From NCBI GenBank assembly GCA_937128505.1, contig CAKZMM010000052.1, forward strand, positions 1 through 64,000: 64,000 nucleotides of DNA. The letters are read 5' to 3'. Positions 25,985 to 35,761 of the stretch are shown in pieces; within the stretch, counting starts at the first letter, position 1, and each line of letters opens with the position of its first letter. This DNA comes from an uncultured Thermogutta sp. Its GTDB lineage: Bacteria; Planctomycetota; Planctomycetia; Pirellulales; Thermoguttaceae. Position numbers and translations under genes: made by a program. The notes below the pieces were generated by a model that was given only the letters and a program-made list of their open reading frames with translations, ran no database searches and was not told the origin of the DNA.

Positions 25985-27265
25985 ATGATAGCAGGTCGTA
26001 TTTCCAACTCTAGTATTGCATGGCTTATTTATCGAGAGCTTCTCACGTCGGTTTTTTCAGCGGTTTACACCGTTCCGGGGGCTAAACTTCGTACGCATGG
26101 ACTTGACGTGCGTTTAATTGTTTTTTGCACTTTAGGACACTGGCTAAGATCCAAACCCCGACGGCTCACCAACTCCTTGGCTAAAAACCTTTTCACGCAG
26201 TACGGACTTCGCGTGTCAAAACTGCCATCGCCGCCGTCCCGTCTGCCGAGCTCCTTTGTTGACACTCTTATCCTTAAGCTTTGGTGGCTGGCAGCTGGAA
26301 ATAAAGTAAGCTTGATAGATTGCGGGGGAGCCTATGCAACCAACCTAGCTATTAATGTGGTGCGGGCATCCAGACGGCAGGTGCCAATCGTATTTCACTG
26401 CTGGGGGGTCGAGGCCGAGGAGATGGAGTATTTGAATCGAGCGCGCGGAGGAAAAGTCGATGCAAAAAAAGTCACAAGGCTGAAGGCGCTTCAATCGCGT
26501 GCACTCGCGGAAGCCGATGCCATAGTGTGCGTTTCCCGCGCTATGGTCAGGTACCTCATGAGTGAATACAGCCTATCTGGTAAACCGATTTGTGTAGTTC
26601 CGTGCTGCGTAGATACAGGCGTTTTTTCCACAAAAGCTGCTTGTCGACACGACGTAAGATCAAAGCTAAAAGTAGATGGCCGTTTGGTGGTTAGCTACTG
26701 TGGGAGCCTCGCCGCATGGCAACTACCTGAAGTAGGAATCAAGTTGTTCCGGACGATTAAGTGCTTGGAGCCATCTGCATACTTTTTGGCATTAACCACA
26801 CAGGGCCAGCGGATGCTGGAACTTCTGCACGCCGAAAAACTTTCGCCATCAGATTATACCGTGATGTCCGTCCCTCACGCAGATGTACCAAAATATTTGG
26901 GGGCAGCAGATATTGGACTTTTGCTGAGAGAAAGCTCCCCGGTCAACCAGGTGGCTTCCCCCGTAAAATTTGCTGAATACCTGGCTTGCGGCGTGCCAGT
27001 GATACTTAGCGAGGGGATCGGTGATTATTCTGAAGCTGTCCGCCAGAATCACCTTGGATTTGTCTTGGATTCGTTAACTCCGCCTTTTGGCCAAGAAAAC
27101 GACTTCTACAAATTCATTCAAGGAGTTTTCACGGAGCGACAGCTGTGGGCGAAAAGATGCGTGGATTACGCGCGACAGTTCCTCGATTGGGATCCATTTA
27201 TACCTGTTCTCACTGGACTGTATGAAGAGGCATTCAACAAGAGATTTGGAAAAGAGAGGTCATGA
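25985..27265 (+). CDS. Family 4-like glycosyltransferase
   Basis: A GT-B type enzyme (426 aa from the ATG at 25985; a TTG six codons upstream is the alternative). The N-terminal domain is divergent. The C-terminal domain shows RLVVSYCGSLAAWQLPEVG, YTVMSVPHADVPKYLGAADIGLLLR and SPVKFAEYLACGVPVILSEGIGDYSE, in which Glu/Pro-rich loops replace the usual E-x7-E. Its stop overlaps the start of the wecB gene by four bases, so the two are co-translated. Codon use is A/T-rich, in contrast with the block before 25.6 kb. Substrate unknown. Confidence 0.75.
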   Translation: MIAGRISNSSIAWLIYRELLTSVFSAVYTVPGAKLRTHGLDVRLIVFCTLGHWLRSKPRRLTNSLAKNLFTQYGLRVSKLPSPPSRLPSSFVDTLILKLWWLAAGNKVSLIDCGGAYATNLAINVVRASRRQVPIVFHCWGVEAEEMEYLNRARGGKVDAKKVTRLKALQSRALAEADAIVCVSRAMVRYLMSEYSLSGKPICVVPCCVDTGVFSTKAACRHDVRSKLKVDGRLVVSYCGSLAAWQLPEVGIKLFRTIKCLEPSAYFLALTTQGQRMLELLHAEKLSPSDYTVMSVPHADVPKYLGAADIGLLLRESSPVNQVASPVKFAEYLACGVPVILSEGIGDYSEAVRQNHLGFVLDSLTPPFGQENDFYKFIQGVFTERQLWAKRCVDYARQFLDWDPFIPVLTGLYEEAFNKRFGKERS

Positions 27266-28389
27266 AGGGGGTTCGCGCCTTATTGGTTTTTGGAACACGG
27301 CCAGAAGCAATTAAAATGGCACCGGTTGTGAGAAAATGCCGGGAGAGCCAGGGTATTTCGGCATTAGTGTGTTCGACAGGGCAACATCGGGAAATGCTTC
27401 AGTGGGTCATTGAATACTTCAATATCGAACCCGATATTGAGCTCCAATTAATGATGCCGAATCAAAGTCTCTCGAAGTTCAGCGCCCAATGTTTGGAAAA
27501 GTTGGACGAAGTGGTTCAGCAGACTGACCCCGACTGCTTGGTTGCACAAGGCGACACGACTAGCGCCATGATAGCAGCATTATGTGCATTTTACCGGAAA
27601 ATCCCCTTTATCCATGTCGAGGCTGGTCTGCGTAGCAGAGATCTCCATGCGCCCTGGCCTGAGGAAATGAATCGGCGGGTGGCGGACATGCTCGCGTCTG
27701 TTTGGTGTGCACCCACTGCCTTAGCACAACGTTTCCTAATCGAAGAAGGTTACCCATTGAATCGCATCTATTTGACAGGCAATACGGTGGTAGATGCTTT
27801 GTTGGAAACAATTCAACACGAACGGAATAACGAAAACGAGTACTATGGCAAGTTTCCGTTTGCAAGGGACGGAAGGTTTGTACTCGTAACAGCTCATCGG
27901 CGTGAAAGTTTTGGGCACGGGTTGGAAAATATTTGTCGGGCTCTTTTGGAGTTATCGAGCGTTTTCTCTGACGTCTCGTTTGTGTACCCGGTACACATGA
28001 ACCCCAATGTTCAGCAAACGGTAAAAACTTTCTTGAGCCACCAGCACAACATCGTTCTGATGCCGCCGTTAAACTATCAAGAATTCGTTTGGCTTTTGAG
28101 TAAATGTTTGTTTGTGATGACAGATTCCGGGGGAGTTCAGGAGGAAGCGCCCTCTCTCGGAAAATCGGTGGTAATAATGCGCGATAACACTGAGCGGTCA
28201 GAGGTTTTACACCTTGGACTCGGATATTTGGCTGGCACTAAATGCGAAAAAATTGTGGAATGTGCGAGCTACCTTTTGTCGGACCGTACCAGATTAAATC
28301 GTGACTTTAGCAACGGAAATCCATTCGGGGATGGCCGTGCAGGAGAGCGAATTACTAAACTTATCTCGTGTCGAGCATGGGAGTCGTGA
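27262..28389 (+). CDS. wecB: UDP-N-acetylglucosamine 2-epimerase (non-hydrolysing), copy 1
   Basis: This enzyme interconverts UDP-GlcNAc and UDP-ManNAc in the cytoplasm, supplying an N-acetylmannosamine-type donor. Family motifs: FGTRPEAIKMAP (10-21), STGQHREML (38-46), AQGDTTSAM (95-103), FIHVEAGLRS (116-125), PEEMNRRVADM (133-143), VTAHRRESFG and MTDSGGVQEEAPSLGK. The length (375 aa) is normal. No wecC-type dehydrogenase is visible in the window, so the product is probably UDP-ManNAc itself or is oxidised by an enzyme encoded elsewhere. A second, distant paralogue lies at 51618-52742. Confidence 0.93.
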   Translation: MKGVRALLVFGTRPEAIKMAPVVRKCRESQGISALVCSTGQHREMLQWVIEYFNIEPDIELQLMMPNQSLSKFSAQCLEKLDEVVQQTDPDCLVAQGDTTSAMIAALCAFYRKIPFIHVEAGLRSRDLHAPWPEEMNRRVADMLASVWCAPTALAQRFLIEEGYPLNRIYLTGNTVVDALLETIQHERNNENEYYGKFPFARDGRFVLVTAHRRESFGHGLENICRALLELSSVFSDVSFVYPVHMNPNVQQTVKTFLSHQHNIVLMPPLNYQEFVWLLSKCLFVMTDSGGVQEEAPSLGKSVVIMRDNTERSEVLHLGLGYLAGTKCEKIVECASYLLSDRTRLNRDFSNGNPFGDGRAGERITKLISCRAWES

Positions 28390-28531
28390 CTCCCTAACCG
28401 CATGCAGTGATCGGGTACAACGAGGCAAGAAAGACCTTTAGCTGAGTTTCACACTTCCAATGCAATTATGTTCATTTTGAGTTTAAGGTCAGTTTTGTGA
28501 CGGTATCTTCCCCTCCAAGGAAAAGTACGAC

Positions 28532-28745
28532 TTGCGAGTAGTTTTACTCGGAAAAATTGGTCCCATGCCCTGCGCGGTTTTTCATTTGATCTCCGGTCGG
28601 ATGTTTGGTGGCGGGCAGAGGGTGGTGGAGCTTTTTAGTTCGTGTTGGTACTTTTCCCGAGCTGTGGTCATCTCTGTGTGCGAGCCGGCCCTCCCATCGC
28701 TTTTCAAGTCGGTCTTAGCTGGGAACTCATAAAGGTCGTATGCTC
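28532..28745 (+). pseudogene. Probable remnant of a GT4 glycosyltransferase N-terminus
   Basis: The frame at 28532 reads MRVVLLGKIGPMPCAVFHLISGRMFGGGQ..., in which HLISGRMFGGGQRVVEL strongly resembles the glycine-rich start of GT4 enzymes. After FSS the similarity fades, while an overlapping frame reads CGHLCVRAGPPIAFQVG, the kind of sequence expected next. This suggests a frameshift. The frame ends at 28732, directly before the intact GT4 at 28763. I read it as a leftover of a replaced or duplicated gene; the two-frame reconstruction is inference. Confidence 0.45.
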
Positions 28746-28762
28746 CAGAAAGTCAAGCAGTC

Positions 28763-29914
28763 ATGCGCGTTCTTCACATTATTCCCAATCTAGAGCGTGG
28801 TGGCGCAGAGCGGGTTCTGTTGGGGATCAGCAAATACTGCCTGAAATGCCACATTGAAGTTAAGCTCTGTGTGTTAGGAACGAAAAACCTTTACCCGGAA
28901 GAGACTACCGACAGATTGTCCCCCGAAATTTTGGGGTTTTCACTCTCCTATCGAAACCCTCTTTACGTACTAGCTAAAGTTAGACGCCTGCGGCGACTGA
29001 TCCGCGATTGGCAACCGGATATCGTCCACAGTCATCTTTGGCCGGCCGCTCGGATGGCCGGCTGGGCTCTGAAAACCGTAAAAATTCCGCATCTCGTTCA
29101 TATTCACGATACCATGGGCTGGTTGAGCGCGAGGAATCTTCGTTCCCGGATGATGCGCCTACTGACGCGCACCGCTCTTAGGAACCCCAACACTTATTTT
29201 GTGGCAGTGGGAAGATCCGTAGCCGATTACACGCGGCGCTATTTGCGGTGGATACCCGATCGGATCGAAGTGATTTACAACGGCTTCGATGTCGAGCGAT
29301 TTGCTCGCGGTACCGTCGGGGTAGAGAACCGCCCGACAGGACCAGGCCGTATGTGTGTGCTAGGGACCGCTGCCCGATTGGTGCCGAATAAAGGCATCGA
29401 CGTTTTACTCCGGGCGTTGCAAAAAGCAGCTCTCCCGTGCTCCTGGGAGCTGCGGATTGCCGGCGACGGAAGCCAGCGAAATGCTCTGGAGGAATTGTCG
29501 GGATCACTAGCTATTGGTCACCAAGTGCGGTTTTTTGGAACGGTGACTGATATGGGTGAGTTTTATGCACAGCTTGACCTTTATATACAGCCCTCCTTGT
29601 TCTTTGAGGGTCTGCCATTGGTCCTGACCGAAGCTATGGCATGTGGTGTTCCGGTAATTGCGACGGATGTCGGCGCCGCTCGCGAGCTTGTGCGCGATGG
29701 GACTGACGGCTTCATTGTTCCGCCAGGGGATGTGGAGTCGTTGGCCGACGCCATAAGAAACTTGGCAGAGAACATCCAACTGAGACAAAAGATGGGGCAA
29801 AATGCCCGGCAGCGGGTGTGGGCCGAGTTTTCGTCGGACCAGATGGGTAGAAAAACGGTGGAACTGTACAAAACCATTCTGAAGGGACGGGCACGTAGTA
29901 CCTCCAGGGGCTAA
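28763..29914 (+). CDS. Family 4 glycosyltransferase
   Basis: A complete GT4 enzyme (383 aa). It starts MRVLHIIPNLERGGAERVL, has DIVHSHLWPAARMAG and VIYNGFDVERF at the domain junction, then GTAARLVPNKGIDVLLRAL, ELRIAGDGSQR, VRFFGTVTDMGEFYAQLDLY and SLFFEGLPLVLTEAMACGVP with the E-x7-E pair. It resembles capsule and colanic-acid type transferases, though the donor cannot be assigned. It follows the GT4 remnant at 28532, which may be its degraded relative. Confidence 0.9.
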   Translation: MRVLHIIPNLERGGAERVLLGISKYCLKCHIEVKLCVLGTKNLYPEETTDRLSPEILGFSLSYRNPLYVLAKVRRLRRLIRDWQPDIVHSHLWPAARMAGWALKTVKIPHLVHIHDTMGWLSARNLRSRMMRLLTRTALRNPNTYFVAVGRSVADYTRRYLRWIPDRIEVIYNGFDVERFARGTVGVENRPTGPGRMCVLGTAARLVPNKGIDVLLRALQKAALPCSWELRIAGDGSQRNALEELSGSLAIGHQVRFFGTVTDMGEFYAQLDLYIQPSLFFEGLPLVLTEAMACGVPVIATDVGAARELVRDGTDGFIVPPGDVESLADAIRNLAENIQLRQKMGQNARQRVWAEFSSDQMGRKTVELYKTILKGRARSTSRG

Positions 29915-29955
29915 GATGCACGCCGCTTGAATATTTGAGATTGAGCGAAAAACAA

Positions 29956-30927
29956 ATGACGAAGCCCGATGTATCGTTTGTCATCGCGACCCGCAACCGA
30001 CTGGATCTCCTTATACCCTGTCTTCGCGCGTGTCTCGCTCAAACTGGTATTACGTCCGAAATTCTGGTCTATGACGATGCCTCTGACGAAGAAATTCGTC
30101 CGATTATAGATCGCGAATTCGGCGATCGCATCCGTGTGGTGCGGTTGGAGCAAAATATCGGGCAACCAGCCGTGCGATCGAAGGGATACCGCGAGGCTGC
30201 GGGCGAAATAATCGTATCAATCGACGATGACGCAATCCTTTTAGACAGAGAAATCTTGGCCTCCGTCGATCCCTTGTTTTGCCAGGACAAATCGGTAGGC
30301 ATTGTAGCCCTCCGCTACTATGAGCCCCCACGAGCGGGGGGCACTCTGGTTTTTGACCACTCGGTGCAGGAATTACGTTCTTTCGTGGGCTGTGCGGCCG
30401 TTATCCGCCGGGAATACGCCCTGGAATGTGAATGCTATCCGGATTGGATTTGCAGACAAGGTGAAGAACGATTCTTGGCCATCCGAATGTTGGACAGGGG
30501 ATACCGGATTGTCTTGTTCGGGCCACCAAGTCTCATCCACTTGGCAAGTCCGGTGCGCAACCGCAAGGCCATGCAATGGTACGGCATTCGAAACGCCTTG
30601 CTCTTCGATTGGATTTGCGCGCCGCATCCATACCTAGTTCCCTATTTGGCAAAAGACATCATCAAGCTTTTCTTTTACAAGATTCGTTTAAGCCGCATTC
30701 CAACTAAGGTCGCCGCAATTGGTTGGGGCCTAGGCTCGATTGTGAAAATGCGTCATCTCCGAAGGCCGGTTCGCCGGAGCACTTTTAAAAAGTACCTGAC
30801 GCTGCCTAGGCACGGCGCTCTCCGTGTGCCCATGGACTGGTCCCCCGAGCCCTTGGTCAACATGGGAATTTTTAAGTCGATAGCAGAAATAGAACCCTAT
30901 CTCGACTCAACACCTTTCGGTAAGTAA
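29956..30927 (+). CDS. Family 2 glycosyltransferase
   Basis: A 323-aa GT-A enzyme from the ATG at 29956 (a TTG at 29935 is the alternative). It shows VSFVIATRNRLDLLIPCLRA, EILVYDDASDEE, NIGQPAVRSKGYREAAGE and SIDDDAILLDRE, the acidic metal site. The C-terminal part has RKAMQWYGIRNALLFDWI and a hydrophobic stretch, as in rhamnosyl-type GT2 enzymes that contact the membrane. Its stop lies three bases before the polymerase start, so it belongs to the same transcription unit. Confidence 0.87.
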   Translation: MTKPDVSFVIATRNRLDLLIPCLRACLAQTGITSEILVYDDASDEEIRPIIDREFGDRIRVVRLEQNIGQPAVRSKGYREAAGEIIVSIDDDAILLDREILASVDPLFCQDKSVGIVALRYYEPPRAGGTLVFDHSVQELRSFVGCAAVIRREYALECECYPDWICRQGEERFLAIRMLDRGYRIVLFGPPSLIHLASPVRNRKAMQWYGIRNALLFDWICAPHPYLVPYLAKDIIKLFFYKIRLSRIPTKVAAIGWGLGSIVKMRHLRRPVRRSTFKKYLTLPRHGALRVPMDWSPEPLVNMGIFKSIAEIEPYLDSTPFGK

Positions 30928-30929
30928 CC

Positions 30930-32315
30930 GTGTTTGAGCTCTTATTACTCTTAACGGCTGTAGTTCTTGCCATAACTTGGCTTGGGTCTTATCTAAGGAC
31001 GCGCGATGCGCTGCACCCGGCCATTTACATTCTGCCCATGATGGGCGTGCAATATGTGATGCGACCTTGGTTTTTGTACCAAAACAATGCTATTCAGCCC
31101 TTCTTTCCCAGAGACTCGTATTTGGAAACGGCAGCCTTCGTGCACTTGTTGGGCGTAGTTGCTTTCAGCTTAGGCTGTTTTCCACGCCGGCGCGATTTGG
31201 TTAGCCGGCCTTTGTGGCAAACAGTGTTGACGCTGCAAGCGCGACAGAACCTCGTTCGACTTGCCGTGATTTTCGGCCTAATTTCAACGCTGGTATACTA
31301 CTACTCGGTGTTTGCGGTGGGCGGTATCTCGGTTGCGTATGGCCGCCCGAAGGGTGGCGGTTTGCCTCTTCCCAGCGGCTATCTGGGCGAGGCGATCGGG
31401 TTATGCGTACCGGCAGTAATCTTGCTTCTTTTTGCGTGGCGAGGATCGGCCCTCCGGTTCACGCATTGGTTATTGATCTTTTTCTTTGCCAGCCCTTACC
31501 TCCTTACGGGATTCCTTGGAACGCGCCGCGGCCCGACGTTCTTGATTTTAGCTGCGATGGCATTCACGTGGTTTTTGGTGTATCGGCAACGTGTGCGGCT
31601 GATACGGGTGCTAGCCACAGTGGGTTTTATTGGCCTACTTGTGTTGATTCTTTTTACGAATCGCCCACGAGTGTACCTCGGAAGCCAGGAGAAGATTGAG
31701 ACTGACCTGGTGCTTGATTTTCTTATGCCCCAACAGGCCAGCCCTGGCGATGATTATGTATGCGCCTGCGGCGCCATCACCATGGCACAACAAACGGGTA
31801 AATACGGCTGGGGCAGGAATATGATCATCACGTTCTTGATTCGTCCGATTCCTAAGCAATTGTGGCCGACCAAATACCAGGATGCTCAACGAATGTTATT
31901 TGGCTCTCATGGCGGAGGTGCCAGCTTGACTTATCGCGAGGTCCTGGGCTGGGAGCCGCACGCGGGGTCAGCGATAGGTGGAGTAGCAGATCTATTCCGC
32001 GAGTTTTCTTGGTTTGTGATTGTTGCAATGTACTTGTATGGGGCGTTTTATCGAGCACTTTGGACCCGGGCACGAGCCAGTGGGGGCATCTGGATTGTGT
32101 TGTACATCTATGCAGCAGGCCTATCAATTTACATCCCCACACAAAGCATGTCGGCCGTGTTTCACCGTTTTCTGTTTATGTCGGTGCCAACTGTCCTCTT
32201 GTGGCATTGGTTGATCATGCCGTGGATATTGCGGCGCAAGCAGCAGGCCAAACGGGCAGTTCCCTGGATATTTTCCTCCCAGATTGCTCCGGCAGCTAGG
32301 GCCTATTGGCCGTGA
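30930..32315 (+). CDS. Wzy-like O-antigen/EPS polymerase
   Basis: A polytopic membrane protein (461 aa, about ten to eleven membrane spans) with the layout of oligosaccharide repeat-unit polymerases. Hydrophobic N-terminal spans are followed by FLGTRRGPTFLILAAMAF and a large extracytoplasmic loop (about 250-345) with SHGGGASLTYREVLG and SAIGGVADLFREFSWF. It would join undecaprenyl-linked repeat units on the periplasmic face. It starts at a GTG and is sandwiched between glycosyltransferases, as Wzy genes usually are. A Wzy presupposes a flippase, but the only Wzx-like sequence in the window is broken (46566-46781). Polymerase identity rests on topology and context. Confidence 0.75.
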   Translation: MFELLLLLTAVVLAITWLGSYLRTRDALHPAIYILPMMGVQYVMRPWFLYQNNAIQPFFPRDSYLETAAFVHLLGVVAFSLGCFPRRRDLVSRPLWQTVLTLQARQNLVRLAVIFGLISTLVYYYSVFAVGGISVAYGRPKGGGLPLPSGYLGEAIGLCVPAVILLLFAWRGSALRFTHWLLIFFFASPYLLTGFLGTRRGPTFLILAAMAFTWFLVYRQRVRLIRVLATVGFIGLLVLILFTNRPRVYLGSQEKIETDLVLDFLMPQQASPGDDYVCACGAITMAQQTGKYGWGRNMIITFLIRPIPKQLWPTKYQDAQRMLFGSHGGGASLTYREVLGWEPHAGSAIGGVADLFREFSWFVIVAMYLYGAFYRALWTRARASGGIWIVLYIYAAGLSIYIPTQSMSAVFHRFLFMSVPTVLLWHWLIMPWILRRKQQAKRAVPWIFSSQIAPAARAYWP

Positions 32316-33577
32316 ATGACGGCACAGCCATGAGGGACGGCAGTAAACCGAGAATTTTGGTGGCGCAGATCGGGGCCCGCCGAAATTATGCTGTCCCCAT
32401 TGTGCTTCACCGGGGTGGATTATTGCATGCTTTGGTAACCGACATTACGGCCGGCGATTTCGTATCGCGAGTCTTGCGGTGGATGGGTGGCATTGTACCG
32501 AGCAAAAAACTCAAGCAGCTTCAAGACCGCCGCCCCCGGGAGATCCCCCTTGAACGAATCGTCAGTTTAGCCTACTTCGGGCTGTGGCGGGCCATCCGGG
32601 GACGGTGTGTCAGCAGTCCTGGAGCGAGACGGCGTTTCTATGCTTTGCAAAACAAACGCTTCTGTGAGGCAGTTCATAAGTTGAAAGTGTTGAAGGACTG
32701 CGACGCGGTCTATGTTTTCAACGGCGCAGGGGTTGAAATAGCGCGCACTGCCAAAGAATTGGGGATTAGGGTTATCCTGGATCAAACGGCAGCTCCGATA
32801 AGTGTAGAGGAAGAGTTACTCGCAGAGGAGCGCTCGCGGTGGCCTGGCTGGGAACCTGACGCTTGTCAACCAGAAGATTGGGCACAGTTGGCTCGCCGTG
32901 AAGAAGAAGAGTGGCAACTGGCCGACCTGATTATTTGCGGCTCGGAGTATGTTCACCGTTGCTTGGTGGAAAGGGGGGCAAAAACCCAAAAATGCCTCGT
33001 CGTTCCCACCGCAGCCGCGGAGCACTTTTCGCCGTTGGCAGAGGCGTCTCGGCAGAATAAGGGCCTTACCGCCCTCTTTGCCGGCACTCTTTGTCTAAGA
33101 AAAGGGATACCCTATTTTGTGCAAGCGGCCAAAGCTTTGCACGGGATGGTTCGATTTGTCGCTGTCGGAGGGAACGGACTAACTCGATACGGACTGAATG
33201 AGGCGCAAAGATGGGTGGAATATCAAGGCTTTGTGCCGCGGTCGCAAATGCCTCGCATTTATGCAGCGGCAGATGTCTTCGTTTTGCCCTCGATTTCAGA
33301 AGGATCTGCTGCCGTTTGCTATGAGGCTCTTGCGAGTGGATTGCCGGTAATAACCACTCCGAATGCAGGTTCCGTAGTGCGAGATGGGGAAGAGGGTTTT
33401 ATCGTCCCGCTGCGAGATGTTGACCAACTCGTCGCCAGAATATGTTCGCTTTCGAACTCCCCGTACGATCGTGATCGCTTCCGTGCTTCCGCAGTGGCCA
33501 GAGCCCAAGAGTTTACTTGGGATTTTTATCAAGCCAGGCTGTGCAGGGCAATTTATACCTGCTTCGATCGGAGTTGA
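32312..33577 (+). CDS. Family 4 glycosyltransferase
   Basis: A GT4 enzyme of about 421 aa. Its GTG at 32312 overlaps the polymerase stop (GTGA); an ATG at 32330 is an alternative start. The N-domain carries RILVAQIGARRNYAVPIVLHRGG, and the C-domain has TALFAGTLCLRKGIPYFVQAA, VRFVAVGGNGL, VEYQGFVPRSQMPRIYAAADV and LPSISEGSAAVCYEALASGLP with the E-x7-E motif. A Glu/Asp-rich insertion (about 170-200) separates the domains. The donor is unknown. Confidence 0.88.
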   Translation: MNDGTAMRDGSKPRILVAQIGARRNYAVPIVLHRGGLLHALVTDITAGDFVSRVLRWMGGIVPSKKLKQLQDRRPREIPLERIVSLAYFGLWRAIRGRCVSSPGARRRFYALQNKRFCEAVHKLKVLKDCDAVYVFNGAGVEIARTAKELGIRVILDQTAAPISVEEELLAEERSRWPGWEPDACQPEDWAQLARREEEEWQLADLIICGSEYVHRCLVERGAKTQKCLVVPTAAAEHFSPLAEASRQNKGLTALFAGTLCLRKGIPYFVQAAKALHGMVRFVAVGGNGLTRYGLNEAQRWVEYQGFVPRSQMPRIYAAADVFVLPSISEGSAAVCYEALASGLPVITTPNAGSVVRDGEEGFIVPLRDVDQLVARICSLSNSPYDRDRFRASAVARAQEFTWDFYQARLCRAIYTCFDRS

Positions 33578-33628
33578 TAACTGGTCGAAGGAAAAGAGTT
33601 ACCAGCCATTTATCTCGGGTTTTATGTC

Positions 33629-34840
33629 ATGTCTCGCTCGCTTCGGGTCCTTCACGTGATCAATAGCTTGGATCCGCGATCAGGTGGACCTACGTATGCC
33701 CTTTTCGGCTTAATCCGTCAACAACTTACAACCGGCACCCCCACATTTATTGCGGCGACTGACATGCAAGCCGGGGTCGGTGGCCTCTCCAAAGAAGAGT
33801 ACCTTGCACGCTTAAAACAAAATGACCTTTTGCAAGCAGTACCTTATTTGTTGTTGCCCTCATTTGGTCGGGGGCGCCCCTGGAATCATTTAGGATTTGC
33901 TCCCTCGGCCAGATCGCGGCTTCGCGAGTTTATAAAGGCGCATTCAATCTCTTTGGTTCACGTGCATGGCGTATTTGGTTGGATAACTTCGGTGGTCTGT
34001 CGGCTCTGCTGGGAGTTGAACATTCCTTACGTCATTGAACCGTACGGCGCGTATGATCTTCCCTGTTTAAATTCGCATTTTTGGCCGTTGAAGTACTTGT
34101 ATCACGCACTCTTCACCAAGGCAGAATTTGACAGTGCCATAGCGATAAAGGTTGCCTCGTCGCGTGAGGCTGGTTACCTAGCTCAAATAGGAACGTGGCA
34201 CCCGAAAATTTTCGTACTGCCGTACGGAGTGGACGTTCCACACGTTTTAAAGTGTCAGAATGAGAATTCGTCGCCTAATGTTTGTTACGTATCTCGAATT
34301 ACCAAGAAAAAGCGTCCCGAGTGGGTAGTAATGGCTTGCCAGAAAGTACGCAGCACGAATCCTGAACTAAACCTTACCGTAACAATTGCGGGAAGTGATG
34401 ATGGTCATCGGCGTGAGTTGGAAGGAGTGATAGCCAAGTTTTCGGCCCAGGCTTGGGTTCGGGTGGTGGACTTCGTACAGGGAGAAAGAAAACGCGAATT
34501 GTTTGAGACCTCTTCTGTGTTCGTTCTTCCATCGCGAGACGAAAGCTTGGGTGCCGTGGTCTTAGAGGCTATGGCGCACGGGGTGCCGGTGGTGGTCACA
34601 CCAGGGGTAGCGGCTCACGAATACGTCGATGCGGCAGGCTGCGGGTTCACCGTGGAGGATTCCGTCGATGCGGTCGCCGATGGCATCCGGCGCGTCCTCC
34701 AGTCAGATCGCAAAGAGCTCGGTCGCCGCGGTCGGGAGTATGTGGCTCGTCACCTCGCCTGGCCGCAAATCGCACGGCAAATAGAGGATATGTACGCCGC
34801 AGCCATTGAAAAGCACGCACGGAAATTAGCGGGAGCGTGA
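33629..34840 (+). CDS. Family 4 glycosyltransferase
   Basis: A 403-aa GT4 enzyme: RVLHVINSLDPRSGGPTYAL at the start, LVHVHGVFGWITS, PYVIEPYGAYDLP and NVCYVSRITKKKRPEWVV, then VVDFVQGERKRELFETSSV and LPSRDESLGAVVLEAMAHGVP. The GGP glycine-rich loop and the HxH-type region are typical of the family. Its TGA overlaps a possible GTG of the next gene, although the next gene more likely starts at 34843. Substrate not predictable. Confidence 0.88.
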   Translation: MSRSLRVLHVINSLDPRSGGPTYALFGLIRQQLTTGTPTFIAATDMQAGVGGLSKEEYLARLKQNDLLQAVPYLLLPSFGRGRPWNHLGFAPSARSRLREFIKAHSISLVHVHGVFGWITSVVCRLCWELNIPYVIEPYGAYDLPCLNSHFWPLKYLYHALFTKAEFDSAIAIKVASSREAGYLAQIGTWHPKIFVLPYGVDVPHVLKCQNENSSPNVCYVSRITKKKRPEWVVMACQKVRSTNPELNLTVTIAGSDDGHRRELEGVIAKFSAQAWVRVVDFVQGERKRELFETSSVFVLPSRDESLGAVVLEAMAHGVPVVVTPGVAAHEYVDAAGCGFTVEDSVDAVADGIRRVLQSDRKELGRRGREYVARHLAWPQIARQIEDMYAAAIEKHARKLAGA

Positions 34841-34842
34841 CC

Positions 34843-35637
34843 ATGGAATCGCGTCCCCCTCTGGTTGCATATATTCTAGCCAAGAATGAAGAGCCAAACA
34901 TCAGCAAGTGCCTTCGCTCTCTCGAATCTTGTGGAATTCCGGTTGTGTTACTCGATTCCGGATCCACTGATGCGACCAAGGACATTGCTACAGACTTTAA
35001 GTTTTGTGAGGTGCGCGACTTTGCGTTTCGTTCTCACACGGACGCGTGGAATCAGATAACAGGTGCGTGGCATAACGATACCGACTATGTGATGGTTCTC
35101 GATGCCGATATGGAGGTTTCTGAGCAGCTTTGGAAAGAAATATTAAATGCCCTAAAGAGCACACCTCAGGTCATCATTTCACCGGTGCAAATGTATATTG
35201 AGGGGCAACCATTACGTTTCGGTTCTCTCTACCCTCCAAAGCCCATTGTTTTCCGGGGAGGATTCGAATATTTCGTGGCGAGCGGACACTGTTCACGCCT
35301 TAAACACCATTTGAGGGTCTATAAGACATCCGCCACACTGGTCCACAATGACCTGAAGCCTTATTCTGCCTATCTTTTATCCCAGGTTCGCTATGGGACG
35401 CTTCTGTATCATCGCTACGAAGTATCCTGTGTCACTTTTAAGGACCGCCTGCGTGCCACGAGCCCCATCATGGCAGTTGTCTACCCATTAGCCTCACTCT
35501 TCTTGCGCGGCGGCTTGTTTGCGGGCCGGCTGGGCTTGGTGTACGCGTTGGACCGAGCAATCGCTGTGTTAATTCAGTATCGTGTCGTTTTAGCCGAAAG
35601 GCTGCGCAACGGACGCGAAACAAACGTCGGGAAATAA
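34843..35637 (+). CDS. WaaE/KdtX-like family 2 glycosyltransferase
   Basis: A 264-aa GT2 enzyme whose N-terminus VAYILAKNEEPNISKCLRSL, followed by VLLDSGSTDATKDIA and VMVLDADMEVSE, resembles the WaaE-type branch. Members of that branch often add a first or side-branch sugar to core or repeat-unit acceptors. A second conserved part reads YVASGHCSRLKHHLRVYKTSA-like around residue 150. I prefer the ATG at 34843, eight bases after GGGAG; the GTG at 34837 has the same site too close. Ends in a hydrophobic C-terminal helix pair. Confidence 0.82.
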   Translation: MESRPPLVAYILAKNEEPNISKCLRSLESCGIPVVLLDSGSTDATKDIATDFKFCEVRDFAFRSHTDAWNQITGAWHNDTDYVMVLDADMEVSEQLWKEILNALKSTPQVIISPVQMYIEGQPLRFGSLYPPKPIVFRGGFEYFVASGHCSRLKHHLRVYKTSATLVHNDLKPYSAYLLSQVRYGTLLYHRYEVSCVTFKDRLRATSPIMAVVYPLASLFLRGGLFAGRLGLVYALDRAIAVLIQYRVVLAERLRNGRETNVGK

Positions 35638-35761
35638 CGCTTTTATAAGTGCATCCCTCCAGTCTTTGCTTTTTGGACTGTGTCCGGACCAAGGTTTTTG
35701 CAACCCATTCGATATGCGTGGTTGAAATGCGTGCGGTTCACTATTTGACTGGAAGCAACTA

